A stretch of DNA of 64,000 nt from Desmodesmus armatus. Its lineage: Eukaryota; Chlorophyta; Chlorophyceae; Sphaeropleales; Scenedesmaceae. Of the stretch, positions 23,877 through 35,159 are shown piece after piece. Positions within the stretch are counted from its first letter, which is position 1; each line of letters begins with the position of its first letter. Position numbers and translations under genes: made by a program. The notes under the pieces are model-generated. The model was given only the letters and a program-made list of their open reading frames with translations, made no database searches and had not been told where the DNA came from. The stretch spans positions 1,420,992-1,484,991 of the forward strand of contig VIIQ02000574.1 of NCBI GenBank assembly GCA_007449985.2. Reading direction: 5' to 3'.

Positions 23877-26006
23877 ATGCAGCGTGCTGGCTGGTTGCAT
23901 ACTGTCCTCACGCAGCAGTCGTGCTGCTGCACTGCCTGTTGCGCTGGTATACCCTGTTTGTGCAGAGGCCAGCAGCAAGATGAGCAGGACAGAAAATTGG
24001 CGACCTTTAAGGCAGATTTGCGAAAAGAGTGCCTCAGCTTCAGCTCAGAAATGCAGAAAGGCACAGCAGGGTGGCAGGGGCTGGAGGGGCTTGCACAGCG
24101 CCTTGAGCAGTTCCATCAGCAGGGTGACTTGGCACCAGCAGCTGTAGCCACCGCCTACTGTGACCTTTTCAAGCAGTATGCACAGCTAGTGAGCTCTGCT
24201 GTGCGGCTGCATTGGCTCGGCAGCTGCAAGCATCAGCTCCCGCCTCCCTCAAGCATTCTGCAGAGGGTGGTGGACAACAGCTTGGCGCAGGCAGCGGGTG
24301 ATCACCTTGAGCCCCTGTTCCGCACAGCGCTGAAGCTGGCTGATCAGCTGCAGGACAACAGCAGGGGCTGCAGCGCGGTGCAGCGGGCCATGAAGCTGCT
24401 GCAGGAGGGTGCTTGGGATAGGGGTTGCCTGCCAGCCAGTGTGCGCCAGCAGCTGCCAGCTGCAGTTGCCACCAGTGGGTTCATACCAGGCCAGGGTCAG
24501 CTGGAGGATTTCCTCAGCAGCTTGGAGGGTGCGGCACAGGCAGCAGGCAGCAGATGCACAGCACCCCAGGACGCAGACAGCGATGCCTGCCGTGCTGATC
24601 TCGTGTTCATCTGTCTGCAGTGTCTGGGCAATGTCAGCGCAGCGCTGCAGCAGCAGCAGCAGCAGCAGCAGCCTGGCACAGGTCAGCGTGCTGACTTGGA
24701 GCGCTTGCAGAAGCTGGGCGTGCGGGTGTTGAGGCAGGTGCTGGGCTTGGGGGAAGCGCTGCTGACTGCAGGCACGGTGGCAAGCAGCAGCACCAACGGG
24801 GACCCCTCCAGCAGCGAGCGCCTGTGCAGCATGCTGTCAGTGGCTGCTTGCCTGCGCCTACGTGCTGCCCCTCTTGTGCAGCGGCTGCAGACTGCTGCGC
24901 TGTGGCAGCACACCTGCGCTGCTGTGGAGAGCATGACCCAGCAGCAGGCCACACAAGCCCTGGGTGACTGTGTGTCAGTGGGGCTGATGGCAGCCGGGGA
25001 CTTGGGGAGGGTGGGCGGGGTGTTTGCTACTAGGAGCATCTGTGCCTTCCTGTGCCAGCTGATAGAGAAGGCTGCCAGGCCAGCACAGTTGCCAGCGTCG
25101 GCCACCAGCATGCAGGTGATGCTTGAGGGCCGCAGGCAGGCCTTGCTGGCATGGTGTGTAGCCCAGATTGGCAGCCCGCAGCACGCGCAGGTGTGTGCAA
25201 CAGCAGCAGCCAGCTTGCGCAGCAACGGACCCTTCTGGGATGCCATCAATGCGCCCATACTGCAGCAGCTGGCATGCGTGGAGATCTTTCTGCAGCAGCA
25301 GATGCACCTGGAAGCTCCAGCTGCAGGCCAGCAGGGAGGCAAGTCCCGCAACGTCCAGCCATCCAAGATGGTGCCCACACACAGCTCAGGGCTGCAACAG
25401 CTGCTGAAGGATGACCAGTTCGCCAGTGTGCAGGAGGCTGGCAGGCAGCTGCAGCAAGTAGCTGGGCCACATGCTGAGATGCTCAGCATGCTAGGGCCCG
25501 TGCACTCTTGCTGGCCCCCGCAGGACCCTCCACTCTACAGCAGGGTCGAGCATGGGACGCCCTGCTGCAGCGGTGCTGTCCTGACCAAGGTGCCGGGTTT
25601 CAGCACACCAGTGGCTATGCTGCCGGTCGGACTCTGGGACACAGTGCGCTGCTTGGAGATGGGGGCCAGTGGCGGGCTTGTGCTAGGCCGGCTCAGCCAC
25701 ACAGGCTCGACACTGTTGCGCATGAAGCAGCACCTGCGGCAGGGGCGGCTGCCTGTGTGCATCTCTGCCACAGACTGGCTTGCCTGCAGCAGCGACGAGG
25801 AGCGCAAAGGGCTACTGCTGACGCCCCTGGTGGCAGCAGAGCAGCAGCTGGGTGTGCTGCACACATGGTGTGGCGACGCCATGGGCTGGTCCGCGCAGGC
25901 AGTGGCTGAGCTGGATGCCCACAGGGCCCGGGAGGTGAAAGCACAGGCGGAGCAGCGCAGGATCTGGCAGCTGGAGCGCATTCGCACGCCTGGCGCAGCC
26001 AAATAA
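23877..26006 (+). CDS. Large single-exon ORF, helical protein with possible degenerate RAP-like C-terminus
   Basis: 709 codons from ATG 23877 to the stop at 26004-26006 with no intron needed. An acceptor-like site (tttgtgcag, near 23965) leaves open that the first 30 residues are intronic and a 5' exon is missing. The protein is Leu/Ala/Gln-rich and mostly predicted helical, with an eight-Gln run encoded at 24648-24671. Near the C-terminus, GSTLLRMKQHLRQG followed by CISATDWLACSSDEERKGLL resembles in spacing the second half of a RAP domain (NGxTxLKxRxL...VxxIPYxxW...EKxxYL), but the first half (VD...E-DGPxH) is not convincing. Inference: a diverged organellar RNA-binding factor like the RAP gene at 18.0 kb. 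Alternative: an unrelated lineage-specific helical protein. Confidence 0.6.
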   Translation: MQRAGWLHTVLTQQSCCCTACCAGIPCLCRGQQQDEQDRKLATFKADLRKECLSFSSEMQKGTAGWQGLEGLAQRLEQFHQQGDLAPAAVATAYCDLFKQYAQLVSSAVRLHWLGSCKHQLPPPSSILQRVVDNSLAQAAGDHLEPLFRTALKLADQLQDNSRGCSAVQRAMKLLQEGAWDRGCLPASVRQQLPAAVATSGFIPGQGQLEDFLSSLEGAAQAAGSRCTAPQDADSDACRADLVFICLQCLGNVSAALQQQQQQQQPGTGQRADLERLQKLGVRVLRQVLGLGEALLTAGTVASSSTNGDPSSSERLCSMLSVAACLRLRAAPLVQRLQTAALWQHTCAAVESMTQQQATQALGDCVSVGLMAAGDLGRVGGVFATRSICAFLCQLIEKAARPAQLPASATSMQVMLEGRRQALLAWCVAQIGSPQHAQVCATAAASLRSNGPFWDAINAPILQQLACVEIFLQQQMHLEAPAAGQQGGKSRNVQPSKMVPTHSSGLQQLLKDDQFASVQEAGRQLQQVAGPHAEMLSMLGPVHSCWPPQDPPLYSRVEHGTPCCSGAVLTKVPGFSTPVAMLPVGLWDTVRCLEMGASGGLVLGRLSHTGSTLLRMKQHLRQGRLPVCISATDWLACSSDEERKGLLLTPLVAAEQQLGVLHTWCGDAMGWSAQAVAELDAHRAREVKAQAEQRRIWQLERIRTPGAAK
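24648..24671 (+). repeat. (CAG)8, poly-Gln tract
   Basis: Eight consecutive CAG codons in the 23877-26006 reading frame. Confidence 0.95.
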
Positions 26007-28369
26007 GCAAAATGCAGTTGTTGCGGGACATGTGCACATCTGGTGCAGCCAGGCTTTGAAAAGCCAGCGCACTGGCAGTGATGGCTTGATGCAGTGCAGG
26101 CGTCCGGCAGGCAGGCAGGCTGTATGGCATGTGAATGGAGTCACTGCCGCCTTCGCTGGTCGCCACCAACAGCAGGCAACACTGCTCACCGTGAAGCGCC
26201 GGTAGCTGTTAGTGCTGACTCAGCACCAGGTTGCTGGCACAACCTTTGGAGTTACTGACGAACATGTTTCAATTGTGGCGATCCTGTGGTATTTGGACAT
26301 AAAAGGTTGGTCAACACCATAGGCGAAATGAACAAGCATGGGTGTGTATGTGGGCAAAGGCGGGTTTGTTGATGTGTGTTGAAGAGTGATGCATGAACGT
26401 ATGCCGCTGCAATACGCCCTTGCAACTTGCACTGCAGCTCCAGCTGCTTTGACCGCCAGTGTGCGGCCACTGTATAATCCAGCAGGAAAAGCGCTAGCTC
26501 GCTGGCCTTTTTGGTTTGTGCGGAGGTGTACTGCCAGTACAGTGTGCAGGATTCACTGAATGGACCACACCTGCCAGGCGGCCAGCAAGCCTCCTTGTTT
26601 CAGGATGCACTGCATCTGCAGCAGTGACCAAGTTTGCGGCCTGCTTGACAGCTGCAGCAGCCAGCGTGGGGTGCTGCACTGCACGTCATAAAAAATAGGC
26701 ATGAGGGCTGCTGTACAGCCTGTACTACAGTGCTGAGCAGTCTTCACACACCCTGTGACTGGTGTGCTGGCACTGCAGGTAGCCAAAGTCAGTGGGTAGC
26801 TTTGCTTGCCGCCAGATTGCAGTGACCTTTTGCGCATAACACTCATAAGCAATACAGGCAACAGGAGTTGTGAGTGTCTGTCTGTGTCAGTCTGGATGTC
26901 TGCGCAGTCACCAAAAACACCCCTGTAGTGGCAGGCTGTGCCGTGGTGTGTGGTCAACAGTAACAGCAGTGGGTAGCCGGACACTGGGTGCAGCAGTGGG
27001 TTCCAGTAGGTCCCTTCAACAGCCGGCGAGTCTATACGCTGCAGTACCAAGTGGTGGTTTTGTCTGTTGCATGCACCATGCCGTGTTCAATCAGTGCATG
27101 ACCCACTTTGTAGTGCATGTATCGCTGTGCAAGTGTTGTGCACAGTGTCGACGCTTTGCTGCGCAGTGACGCTATCAATCCAGTGTGGATTTGCTTTGGT
27201 CTGCGGCATGCTGGTGGTGAGCCGCGTCCTTTGACAGGCAGCTGCTGAAAGGGTGGCAGCACTACAGTACAGAAGTGCTGCCTCTGCAGATAGCCAAGTG
27301 ACGCATAGCTACATAGCAACAGGTGTAACATTGATTCATGGCTTCTTACCAGATTGCGTCTGATTGACACCTCAGCCTGCTAGCACGCACGCTGCCAGCA
27401 GCAGTTGGTTACTACTGCAAGTGTATCACTCCGTGTGTCATGCTGAGCGTTCCACAGGTGACTGCACACACCACGTGTCTGTGTGGCAGCCTTGTTGCTA
27501 GCCTTGAGGTTGGGGCCAGCAAGCCACCTGGAGTCTCCCTACTGCATTCCTGCACGCCAAAGATTGACGTTCGACACGACTGCCACTTGCATTGACGGCC
27601 AACAGACCAAGGTGGGCACGCAGAGATGAACTATGAGGGTGTTGCTTCATAGCTACATATGTCACTTTCATTCGATTTGCCAAATCTTGAGTGTTCGCGT
27701 GCCGGCTGTGTACCTTGGCAAACCCTCGGACGGATGTGTAGCAGGTGCCGCGCCAGAGTTCCTCGCAAGTTCTTGTGCTCAGTGACGAGGTTGACCTTGG
27801 GTGGGTTGGGACGTATGGGGTTGGTGGGATGCTGGACAGCTCAGACTGTCTGGAGGGCATCAGGGCAGAAGGTGTGTGTGTGTGTGGGGGGGGGGGGGGA
27901 GGCGGCTTTGCTGGTGATTGTTGCAGATGCTGGGTTGGGTGCCTGTGGTCTGTTTGTTGTTTGGTACCCCTTTGTTGGGGCGACTGGCTTCTCCTGGTCG
28001 AGTGTGTAAAGCTGCGTGCTGTAGCAGAATTAAGGAGATGTATGGGGTCAACTCCCATGTTTGCTTGGTCCGGGCGCTGGGCAGTTCCTGCAATAAGGTT
28101 GTTGGGTGTCTCGCATGGGTTTGAGTCTGCCTTGGGCTCCCGGCAGTCGTCTCCACTTGGCTGAGGTGTGTGTAGCCAGCCTGTGGGGCCCCCCCCTGGG
28201 TGCGCATGCAAAGGCATATGCCTTTGACAGATGCATCTGTCTGCTGACATGCCTATGACCTTTGGTGTGTTGAACAACACATGTCAATGTGGCAGCCTGG
28301 TCATGCATTCCGACAGACAGAGAGTCTCTGTCTGACTGTTGCTCAGCGGACAACACCTTCTGGTGGCAG
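26007..28369. other. Gene-poor region
   Basis: No gene recognised. A short TG repeat followed by a long G run (about 27871-27900) stands out. Open frames here are short or mutually overlapping and lack family signals. Confidence 0.4.
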
Positions 28370-29170
28370 GCTCAGCAGCATGAGGCAGTGACAGCAGCGG
28401 GCAGGCAGCTTGTGGCCACATGGCTGCGTGCAGCAAAGGCCACTGGCAGCGGGCCCAGGTGGCCTCCCCTGCTGTGTAGGGTGGAGCTCAGTGTTGGTTG
28501 TGCTACACAGACGAGCTCTGACAAGTGAGACCTGTTGGGCACCATCACCAGGCTCTGACCTCACTCAACTGCAATTGCATCACCCACAATGTCACCACAG
28601 ACTCTTCCGCCATGCTTAAGCAAGCTTGCATGCTGGAAGGCTGTCTGTTGCTGACACAGTCGCTGCCACGCTCGCGCTTGCTGCGCCCATGACCCTTTTC
28701 TATTCCATCGACCTTTTTGAAGGAAGCTGCTGATGAGCCAGTCATGACACCACCAACCCCCTGCGGCGGGGGGGGGGCACAATACGGAAGGAACAAGTCG
28801 CCGGTTGCTGACCAGACCCCATCCAACATTTTGTTCTCAGAAGACAACATCACATTGCTATTACAGCAGCACGGTCTGGGGGCCGGGATGTTCGCTGTTA
28901 CAGCAGCGCAGCACTAGTGGCTGCTGGAGGAGCGCTCCTTGTCCAATGGCCCTGCTGTGGCCGCTCACATAGGCGATGGCTGAGCACGGACGGCCAAAAC
29001 AGCACCCGATGAGCTGGAAACCTTGAGATACCCCGCCAGGGCTGTGCGGTGGGCTGCAGCAGGGACAGCTGGCACTGAGGGACCACTGCTCGGTGCTGCT
29101 CCCATCCCACTGAAAGTTGCATGGATGGCTCACCGCCTTTGGTTTTGCTTTTGCCGCCTCTATGCAATCA
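28370..29170. mobile_element. Dispersed repeat, degraded copy C (approximate limits)
   Basis: Blocks resemble the interior of copies A/B in the same order and orientation. One is near 28438-28510 (AGCGGGCCCA, then GGTTGTGCTACAC), matching 29394-29450. Another is near 29055-29155 (AGCAGGGACAGCT, CCATCCCA, GCATGGATGGCTCAC), matching 29815-29910. Spacing differs and identity is clearly lower than between A and B, so this is an older, partly deleted member. It lies directly beside copy B. Confidence 0.5.
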
Positions 29171-29218
29171 ACACACGACTGATCATTCAAGTTTGTTTTT
29201 GCTTGCCGCCAAGACCAT

Positions 29219-30838
29219 AGTGGGTGTGGGCTGCTGCACACCACTGTCGGCCAGCCATATTCATTAGGCAGCTTAGCTTGCTGCAATGGTCCCAGTAGCG
29301 AGACACATGACAGGGGTATACAGGTGGCAGGCTGTGCAGCAATGGAAAGTGCCAGCCGCAGACTGGCAACTAGTGGCCACGCAGCAACCGTCAGCGGGCC
29401 CAAGAGGCTTCCTCCTGCTGTTGATCTGGACTTTGCTGGTTGTGCTACACGGCTGCCAGCCCGCTTGACCTGCTGTAGCGAGCAACACCAAGCCCAGAGT
29501 CTGGCTCACTCACCTGCTCATGCAGCATCCCCACAATGTGGCACACCCCTTCCTCTGTTCTTGGGTGCTGGCAGATTGTCTGTACCTCATACAGTTGCTG
29601 CTTAGCACATCATGACTGCACTCACAGCCCTGTTCAGTGCTGCTGGCTGCTGGAAGTGGGTCCCCTCAACGAGGCCTGCTGTGGTTGCTCGTACATGCGG
29701 AGGCTGAGCATGTAACGGCCCAACCCCAGCACCTGCTAAGCTGCCAGCTTTGGCATCTGGCTGTGAGGCAGGCTGCTGCATACGCAATTTCGCTTGACAT
29801 GGCGGTGCTACAAGCAGCAGGGACAGCTTGCAATGGAGACCTCTGCTTCCGTACTGCTACCATCCCATGAAGGCTAGCCTTCAGCGCTGCATGGATGGCT
29901 CACTGCGTCTGGTTTTAGAGCATAAACGGTGCTGGTTGTTGCTGCCCAACCTTACGTCGATGTGTGCTCACATCGGGTGCTCTCCCCTGTCCTTGCAACA
30001 AGGTCACCGCCAAGGCCATCCCCCCCGTAGACCGCCCAGCAACGCCCACAAGCAACAGGCCGGCGACTCACATTGAACCAGCCATTGGAGTTGCATGCTC
30101 AGCATTTTGACATGCAGCCTTGGACCGCTGGGGTTTCGTTTGCGACTCTTCCCCTCCCGCTCCACCCATGGTGGACCCCTCAAAAAGTGCGGGCCGTCTT
30201 GCATTTCAGCAACCTCATGGTGGTAATAAATAATGGCTGTATGCGACCAAACACATTAGTCTAGCTAGTTGTAGTTGATAATAAGCGGCCCTTGTTGGAG
30301 CGGGAGCTGCGGAGCTGGAGTTGCTTGTTGTTTCCTGCCCCGCCTGCTTTCGTGCTTGCTGCAGGTGCCTATTTGGGAGCTATACAGCATTGTCAGCTGC
30401 GGGCCAGTGCAGCAAGGGCGGAGGCAGGCAGGGCAGGCAACAGCAGCAGCAGCAGACAGCACCCAGCTCAGCTCCTAGGGCGCATGTGCCAACAGGCAGC
30501 ACGAGTCTCCGTACTGGGGTCCGTGTGTAGCCCTTTTTGTTTGGCTGGCCAGCCCTCTGTGGCCATTGGTCAAACTTTGGCTCACATGGCTACCACCACC
30601 TACTAGCTAGGTGGTGTGGGGACGCGGCTGCTGCTTCGTTGCATTGCACTGGCTTGAGCTGGCTTGCATACGCATTTTTCTCGCTTCTGCACTAGGCATG
30701 CAGCCACTCTGGGGGTTCGTTGGACGCACTGTGCCCTTGTGGCACAGTGGATGGATCAAAGCCATCAACCACCCAATTGCACCTGTTTGTACACATACAC
30801 ACGCACACTGCAACAAGCACACCTGCAGCACCTGTTCC
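29219..30838. mobile_element. Dispersed repeat, copy B (1.62 kb), non-coding
   Basis: Same orientation as copy A and almost identical to it over the full length. It ends about 100 bp from the stop codon of the YbaK-exonuclease gene (30943), so its right edge may lie in that gene's 3' flank. No coding capacity for mobility is seen, so if mobile it is non-autonomous. Confidence 0.75.
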
Positions 30839-30942
30839 ACACAGCCCAAACCTGCTTCAATCAAACTTCATGAGCTATCCACGGACCCCTCAGCGACACC
30901 AACATGTATGTACTTACAAACACAACTCAACCAGCGGCTGGG

Positions 30943-33900
30943 TCAGGGCGCCACATCTGCAGCTACCCTCGCAAGCAGCTCATCATACAACACAGTCAGC
31001 ACGTGAGCATCAGTAGCAGCATACAGCAGCTGCTCAGCACTCAGGGGCCGAGCCGCCCAGTTGCTAGCCTGCTGTGCCTTATCAAGTGGGCTGCCAAGGC
31101 TCCTGTTGACCACTTCGCTCAGGCCCTTCTGCCAGCTACCTGGGTCTGCCTTCACACACAGCTGCTGCAACTCCACCGCCTGCTGCACCACCCACCTCTC
31201 TTGCTGAGCATTGACAGCATCGGCAGCATTAGGGGTGGTGATGCTTGGGGAGTGTGGAGTAACTACAACGGTGGATGCACCATCAGCCACATTGCTAGGG
31301 CTTGCTGCCTGCAGGCCTGGTGACGTGCTGCCATTGTCACACTCACTGGCTGTGGCTGCAGGGTGGCATCTCAGCAGCTGTGGGTAGCTGTTGGCAAGCC
31401 GCTGCAGGTCACCTACCAGCCCAAAGCCAACCACCTTGATGCCGGCATGGGTGAACAGCTGCTGCAAAAAATCCGCCAGGGCACATTCACTGGGTGTGCT
31501 GACATTGCTGCTGCTGCTGCAACCTGGACTGGCATTAGAGCCATCCTCCTGACTGCTGCTAGGATTGCTGTTTTCTGGCTTGGGCGCCTGTTGCTGCTGC
31601 GTGCACAGTGCAAGCATGTCCACAACAAACACCTGCTGCCTCGTGGCAAGCTGTAGTAGGGCTACAGGTGATTTCTGTGCACCACGCTCGTAAGGCTGCC
31701 ACTCACAGTCTAAGCCCACGACAGGCATTACTGCTTCCCCAGCGCTGCCACTACTGCTGCCAGAAGCATTGCTACTGCTGCTGCCGGCACGGCTGCTGCT
31801 GATGTCACTAACACTGCTCGACCTGCTGCTCATGCTTGTGCTGTGCTGTGCAGGCAGCTGCCCCAGCACAGCTTGTTGCATGGACAGCACTCCCTGCAAG
31901 TCCTGCACAAAAGTGATGTCCTGCAGCCCTAGCGCAAAGGCATAGTACTGCTGCTGCTCCTGGTCAGGCTGGTTGCTGGCTGCTTGCTGCCTGCTGTCTT
32001 GGCTGCGCTTGTCCCGCATGCTGACTGCCCCTGCCGAGCCCTGTGCAACGGCACCTGCTGCGACCGCAGGGGGTGCTGCAGTGGCTTGCACTGTCTCACG
32101 CTTCCAGGTGAGCATGGCTGCCTTAGCAGTGCCTGCAGCCACAGCCTGGGGATCAGCCTGGGTTGCTGCTGTGCCTGCCAGGTTGCTGTCCGGTGGCAGC
32201 TGCTCGAGGTCTGCTGCAGAGCTGACATCTGTGTGTCCCCTGCGCCGTGCTGCTGCGATAGCCCGCGCCAATGTGTCCCTGCAGCCAGAGCACGGCACAG
32301 CGCAGGACACCGCTATCACATAAGAAGACATGCAGCTGCACATGACATCACAGCGTTCAAAGTGCTGCTGTGTTGGAGGCGCCACGCTTGACCGGGCCCA
32401 ACAACCATGACCTGAATCCTGAAAATACCCGGCAGCTATAGAGTCCCAGCCGGCTGACACCAGCTGACACCAGTCCAAGCACAGCACATACGGCAGTTGC
32501 TATTGGACCTACCTATTCTTGTGCAGGACCCTGATCTCCTGCACCACCAAGTCCAGGACATGCTGGTGGTGCTCAGTGCTGCCATTGCTGCCATTGCTGC
32601 CAGTTGAGGTGGCGGCTGCAGGGGGCTGGGGGTGCTGCTGCACGCGCCCTTTCAAGGCCACAACAGAGCCCACCTTGAGTCTGTCAAACAAGGCAGCTGC
32701 ACCCTCACGGCCCTGCACAGCAAGCAGTAAACAGCACAGAGGTATGGACGACTGTGGGGGAAGGGGGGACCATCTGGTGAAGCAAGCGCTAGCAACAAAA
32801 TGCGGTGCATGTGCCTTGGGACCAGCCCTGGTGCTGATGGTGAATGTCGGCACCATGCATCACAAGAGTAGCACACTGCCAGTGGGGCATGTTCATCACA
32901 CTGTTCCTCCAAAGCCAACATGCACAACGGCAGACAGTGCCATAATCACTCGTCAGGATGATTCCACAGGCAGATGCACCACACCCACCAGCTGCCTCTC
33001 TATTGTCTTCCCACATATTAGTTGGACCTGCAGCAGCCGATGGCAGGAACCGGACACGCACAAGGGTGAGAAGGGGAAACTCTGGCACATGTGTGTCCGT
33101 AGTAATGTTGTTGGGGGGTGGGGGAGGGCAGGGGGTGTTGAAGCCGACAACACGCTAACAACACAGTAATGTTGCAACCCCTTTGTGGTGAGGTAGCAGA
33201 TATCAAGGGCTTGAAAGCTGCCAGCCAAAAGCCATCAGGACTGCATGACTGTAGGGTGTGTATCAACAGCAGTGATAACATGGCAGGCTTCACCAGCAGC
33301 AGCCCCTCTGCAGCCTGTGTGCTCTGACCTCGCAAGGCATGCCTGTAGTAGGGTGCCTCCACAAGCGCCGCACGTAAGCAGCAGTGCCATCTGAAGGCAG
33401 CGACGGCACACTCTCAGGCACCAGGGTGGCAAACAGCAACAGCTTGGCAATCCTGCAGCAGCAGCAGCAGCAGCAGCAGCAGCACATGCCACAGCTCACC
33501 TCAACAGCTGTATGGTCAGTGCAGAAAAAATTTGTAGATAATAATAATAATTTTCCGGAGGCAGTCCTGCATATGAACGTGTCGCTGCACTGCCATGGCC
33601 CTGGTACGGTAACCACTCCTCAGGACTCCCGGTGGTACCCACAGGGCCTGTCCACACACATCGCTAGCTTGTGTGTTGTCACGGAGTGGGGGCCGCTGCA
33701 AGCAAAACAAGCTGGTGCTGCACCAACGTCATCAATGTTGAAAGAGTGTTGCTGCGTGGCATGCAGTTCCTGCTGCCCTTCAACACCACTGCGCCTTGGT
33801 CTCACCTCCTGCGCTGTGCCAGCACACCAACCAGCTCAACCTCCTGCGCACCCTCCACCCAAGGCTGCGGCAGGTGCACAAAGCTGGCAGGGCCAGCAGG

Positions 33901-34934
33901 TTGCTGCCGCTGCTGCTGCTCCTGCTGCTGCTGCTGCTGTTGCTGTTGCTGGGGCAGTGCATCTGTCTCACTGCTGCCGCCCTGCTGCCACTGGAGTTCC
34001 TGCTGTGACGAGGCTTGTTTGGTTGTGCTGAAGCTGCCTTGTTCCCCAGCACAAGCTGCCATTAGCTGCTGTACTGGGAGCAGCAGCTGCAGCTTGTCCG
34101 CCCCACCACCAGCACACACCAGCTGCTGCGGCGGCAACTGCACGATGTGCACATCCACCAAAGTGCGCAGCGTCTGCACATGACCTGCCAAATGGTGACA
34201 CAGAACAAAGGGCACGCATGCTTCATACATGCCGCATTATAGCTGTCAGGCATGTTTCGAAAGCAAGTTGTGACAACTGCAACAGATTACCAGCTAAGGG
34301 CCGTCCTGGGGCCATTCCTGAGGCACCAAGGGCAAAGGTCAACCAACAAGATCCCATACCCCAGGGACAAAACAATCAGCAACCTCTCACCTAGTGGGGG
34401 TATGCAGCCAAGCTCATAGCCTGTGATAGCTTCTGCCTCGTCAGCAGTAGCTAGCCGTAGGCTCCCCCTGGGCAGCTGCATGTGCTGTGCGGCAGCACGA
34501 AGGTCAACCTTGTGGCCAGCAAGCAGCAACACTGCAACACCTGGAGCCTGCTGTGTGGGGTTGTTCAGGTCCTGCTGTACTAGCACCATGGTTTTGATGG
34601 CCGCTGCTGCTGTTGGTATCTGCTCATGGCGGGTGTCGAGCAGCCTCGCACCCTGCACCCATCACATGCCACACGTGTGGGCGCAGCCTCTGCACACCTG
34701 ATAGTGGTGAGAGCCCCCATGATCCCAAAAAGTGTGCTACAGCTTTGGAAGATATAATAAGCGGGTAGGGTCGATTACCTGCCCTCCTGTCTGGCCCAGG
34801 AAGTCTGCTAGCAGGTTGTGTGATTGGCCACACGTGGTGGTTGTGGACTCTGCATGGCAGGTCTTCAAACTGCGACGCTGGAAAACTGCAGCCCTCATCA
34901 CTGAGGTTTGGTTGGAAAGCAATTTGCAAAGCAT
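30943..34934 (-). CDS. YbaK-type aminoacyl-tRNA deacylase domain fused to DEDDy 3'-5' exonuclease
   Basis: Proposed exons in transcript order: 34934-34779, 34652-34391, 34184-33806, 33452-33329, 32712-32513 and 32278-30943. Phases agree, giving about 818 aa. Residues about 1-50 look like an organellar presequence. Residues about 53-230 are a YbaK/ProX-like domain: IKTMVLV with the family Lys, AGHKVDL, ITGYELGCIPPLG, and TLVDVHIV..CAGGGADKLQLLL; poly-Gln interrupts its end. Next comes an LKVGSVVALKGRV stretch like an OB-type strand set. The last exon holds a Mut-7/EXD-like exonuclease: GLDCEW (Exo I, D and E), VGFGLVGDLQRL (Exo II, D) and YAATDAHVL (Exo III, Y and D). Low-complexity Ser/Gln stretches flank the motifs. 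The family suggests tRNA-editing hydrolysis plus RNA/DNA 3' trimming; the combined role is unknown. The last donor reads AG|GTAGGT, so intron retention stops immediately. Two separate genes remain possible. Confidence 0.7.
33455..33483. repeat. (CAG/CTG)n microsatellite abutting a splice acceptor
   Basis: On the transcribed (-) strand this is a CTG run of about nine to ten units ending CTGCAG|G, immediately before the exon 33452-33329 of the YbaK-exonuclease gene. Confidence 0.85.
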
Positions 34935-35159
34935 GATGGCATAGACCGAACCAGGCAGACCAGGGCGACAAGCGATTGACTAGATCACCAGCCTGTTGCG
35001 CAAACGGGCTTGCGTTCTTGTGTGGTCCGTCTAGTCGCCTGACAAGTACAAGAGTTGAGAATTTCACGAGGGCTGATTGTTGTGCGCTGGGCCGGACAAA
35101 CCTCAGCTACAGCCATATGGATGTCATTTGAAGTTTGAGTCATGACATGAATGTTGATG

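Noticed and set aside
24497..25489. Minus-strand frames over the 23877-26006 ORF
   Set aside because: Shadows of a GC- and CAG-rich coding exon; no motif, and the + frame is longer with an ATG.
28765..28776. G-run as an assembly gap or functional element
   Set aside because: A single short homopolymer with no companion signal; nothing further can be supported.
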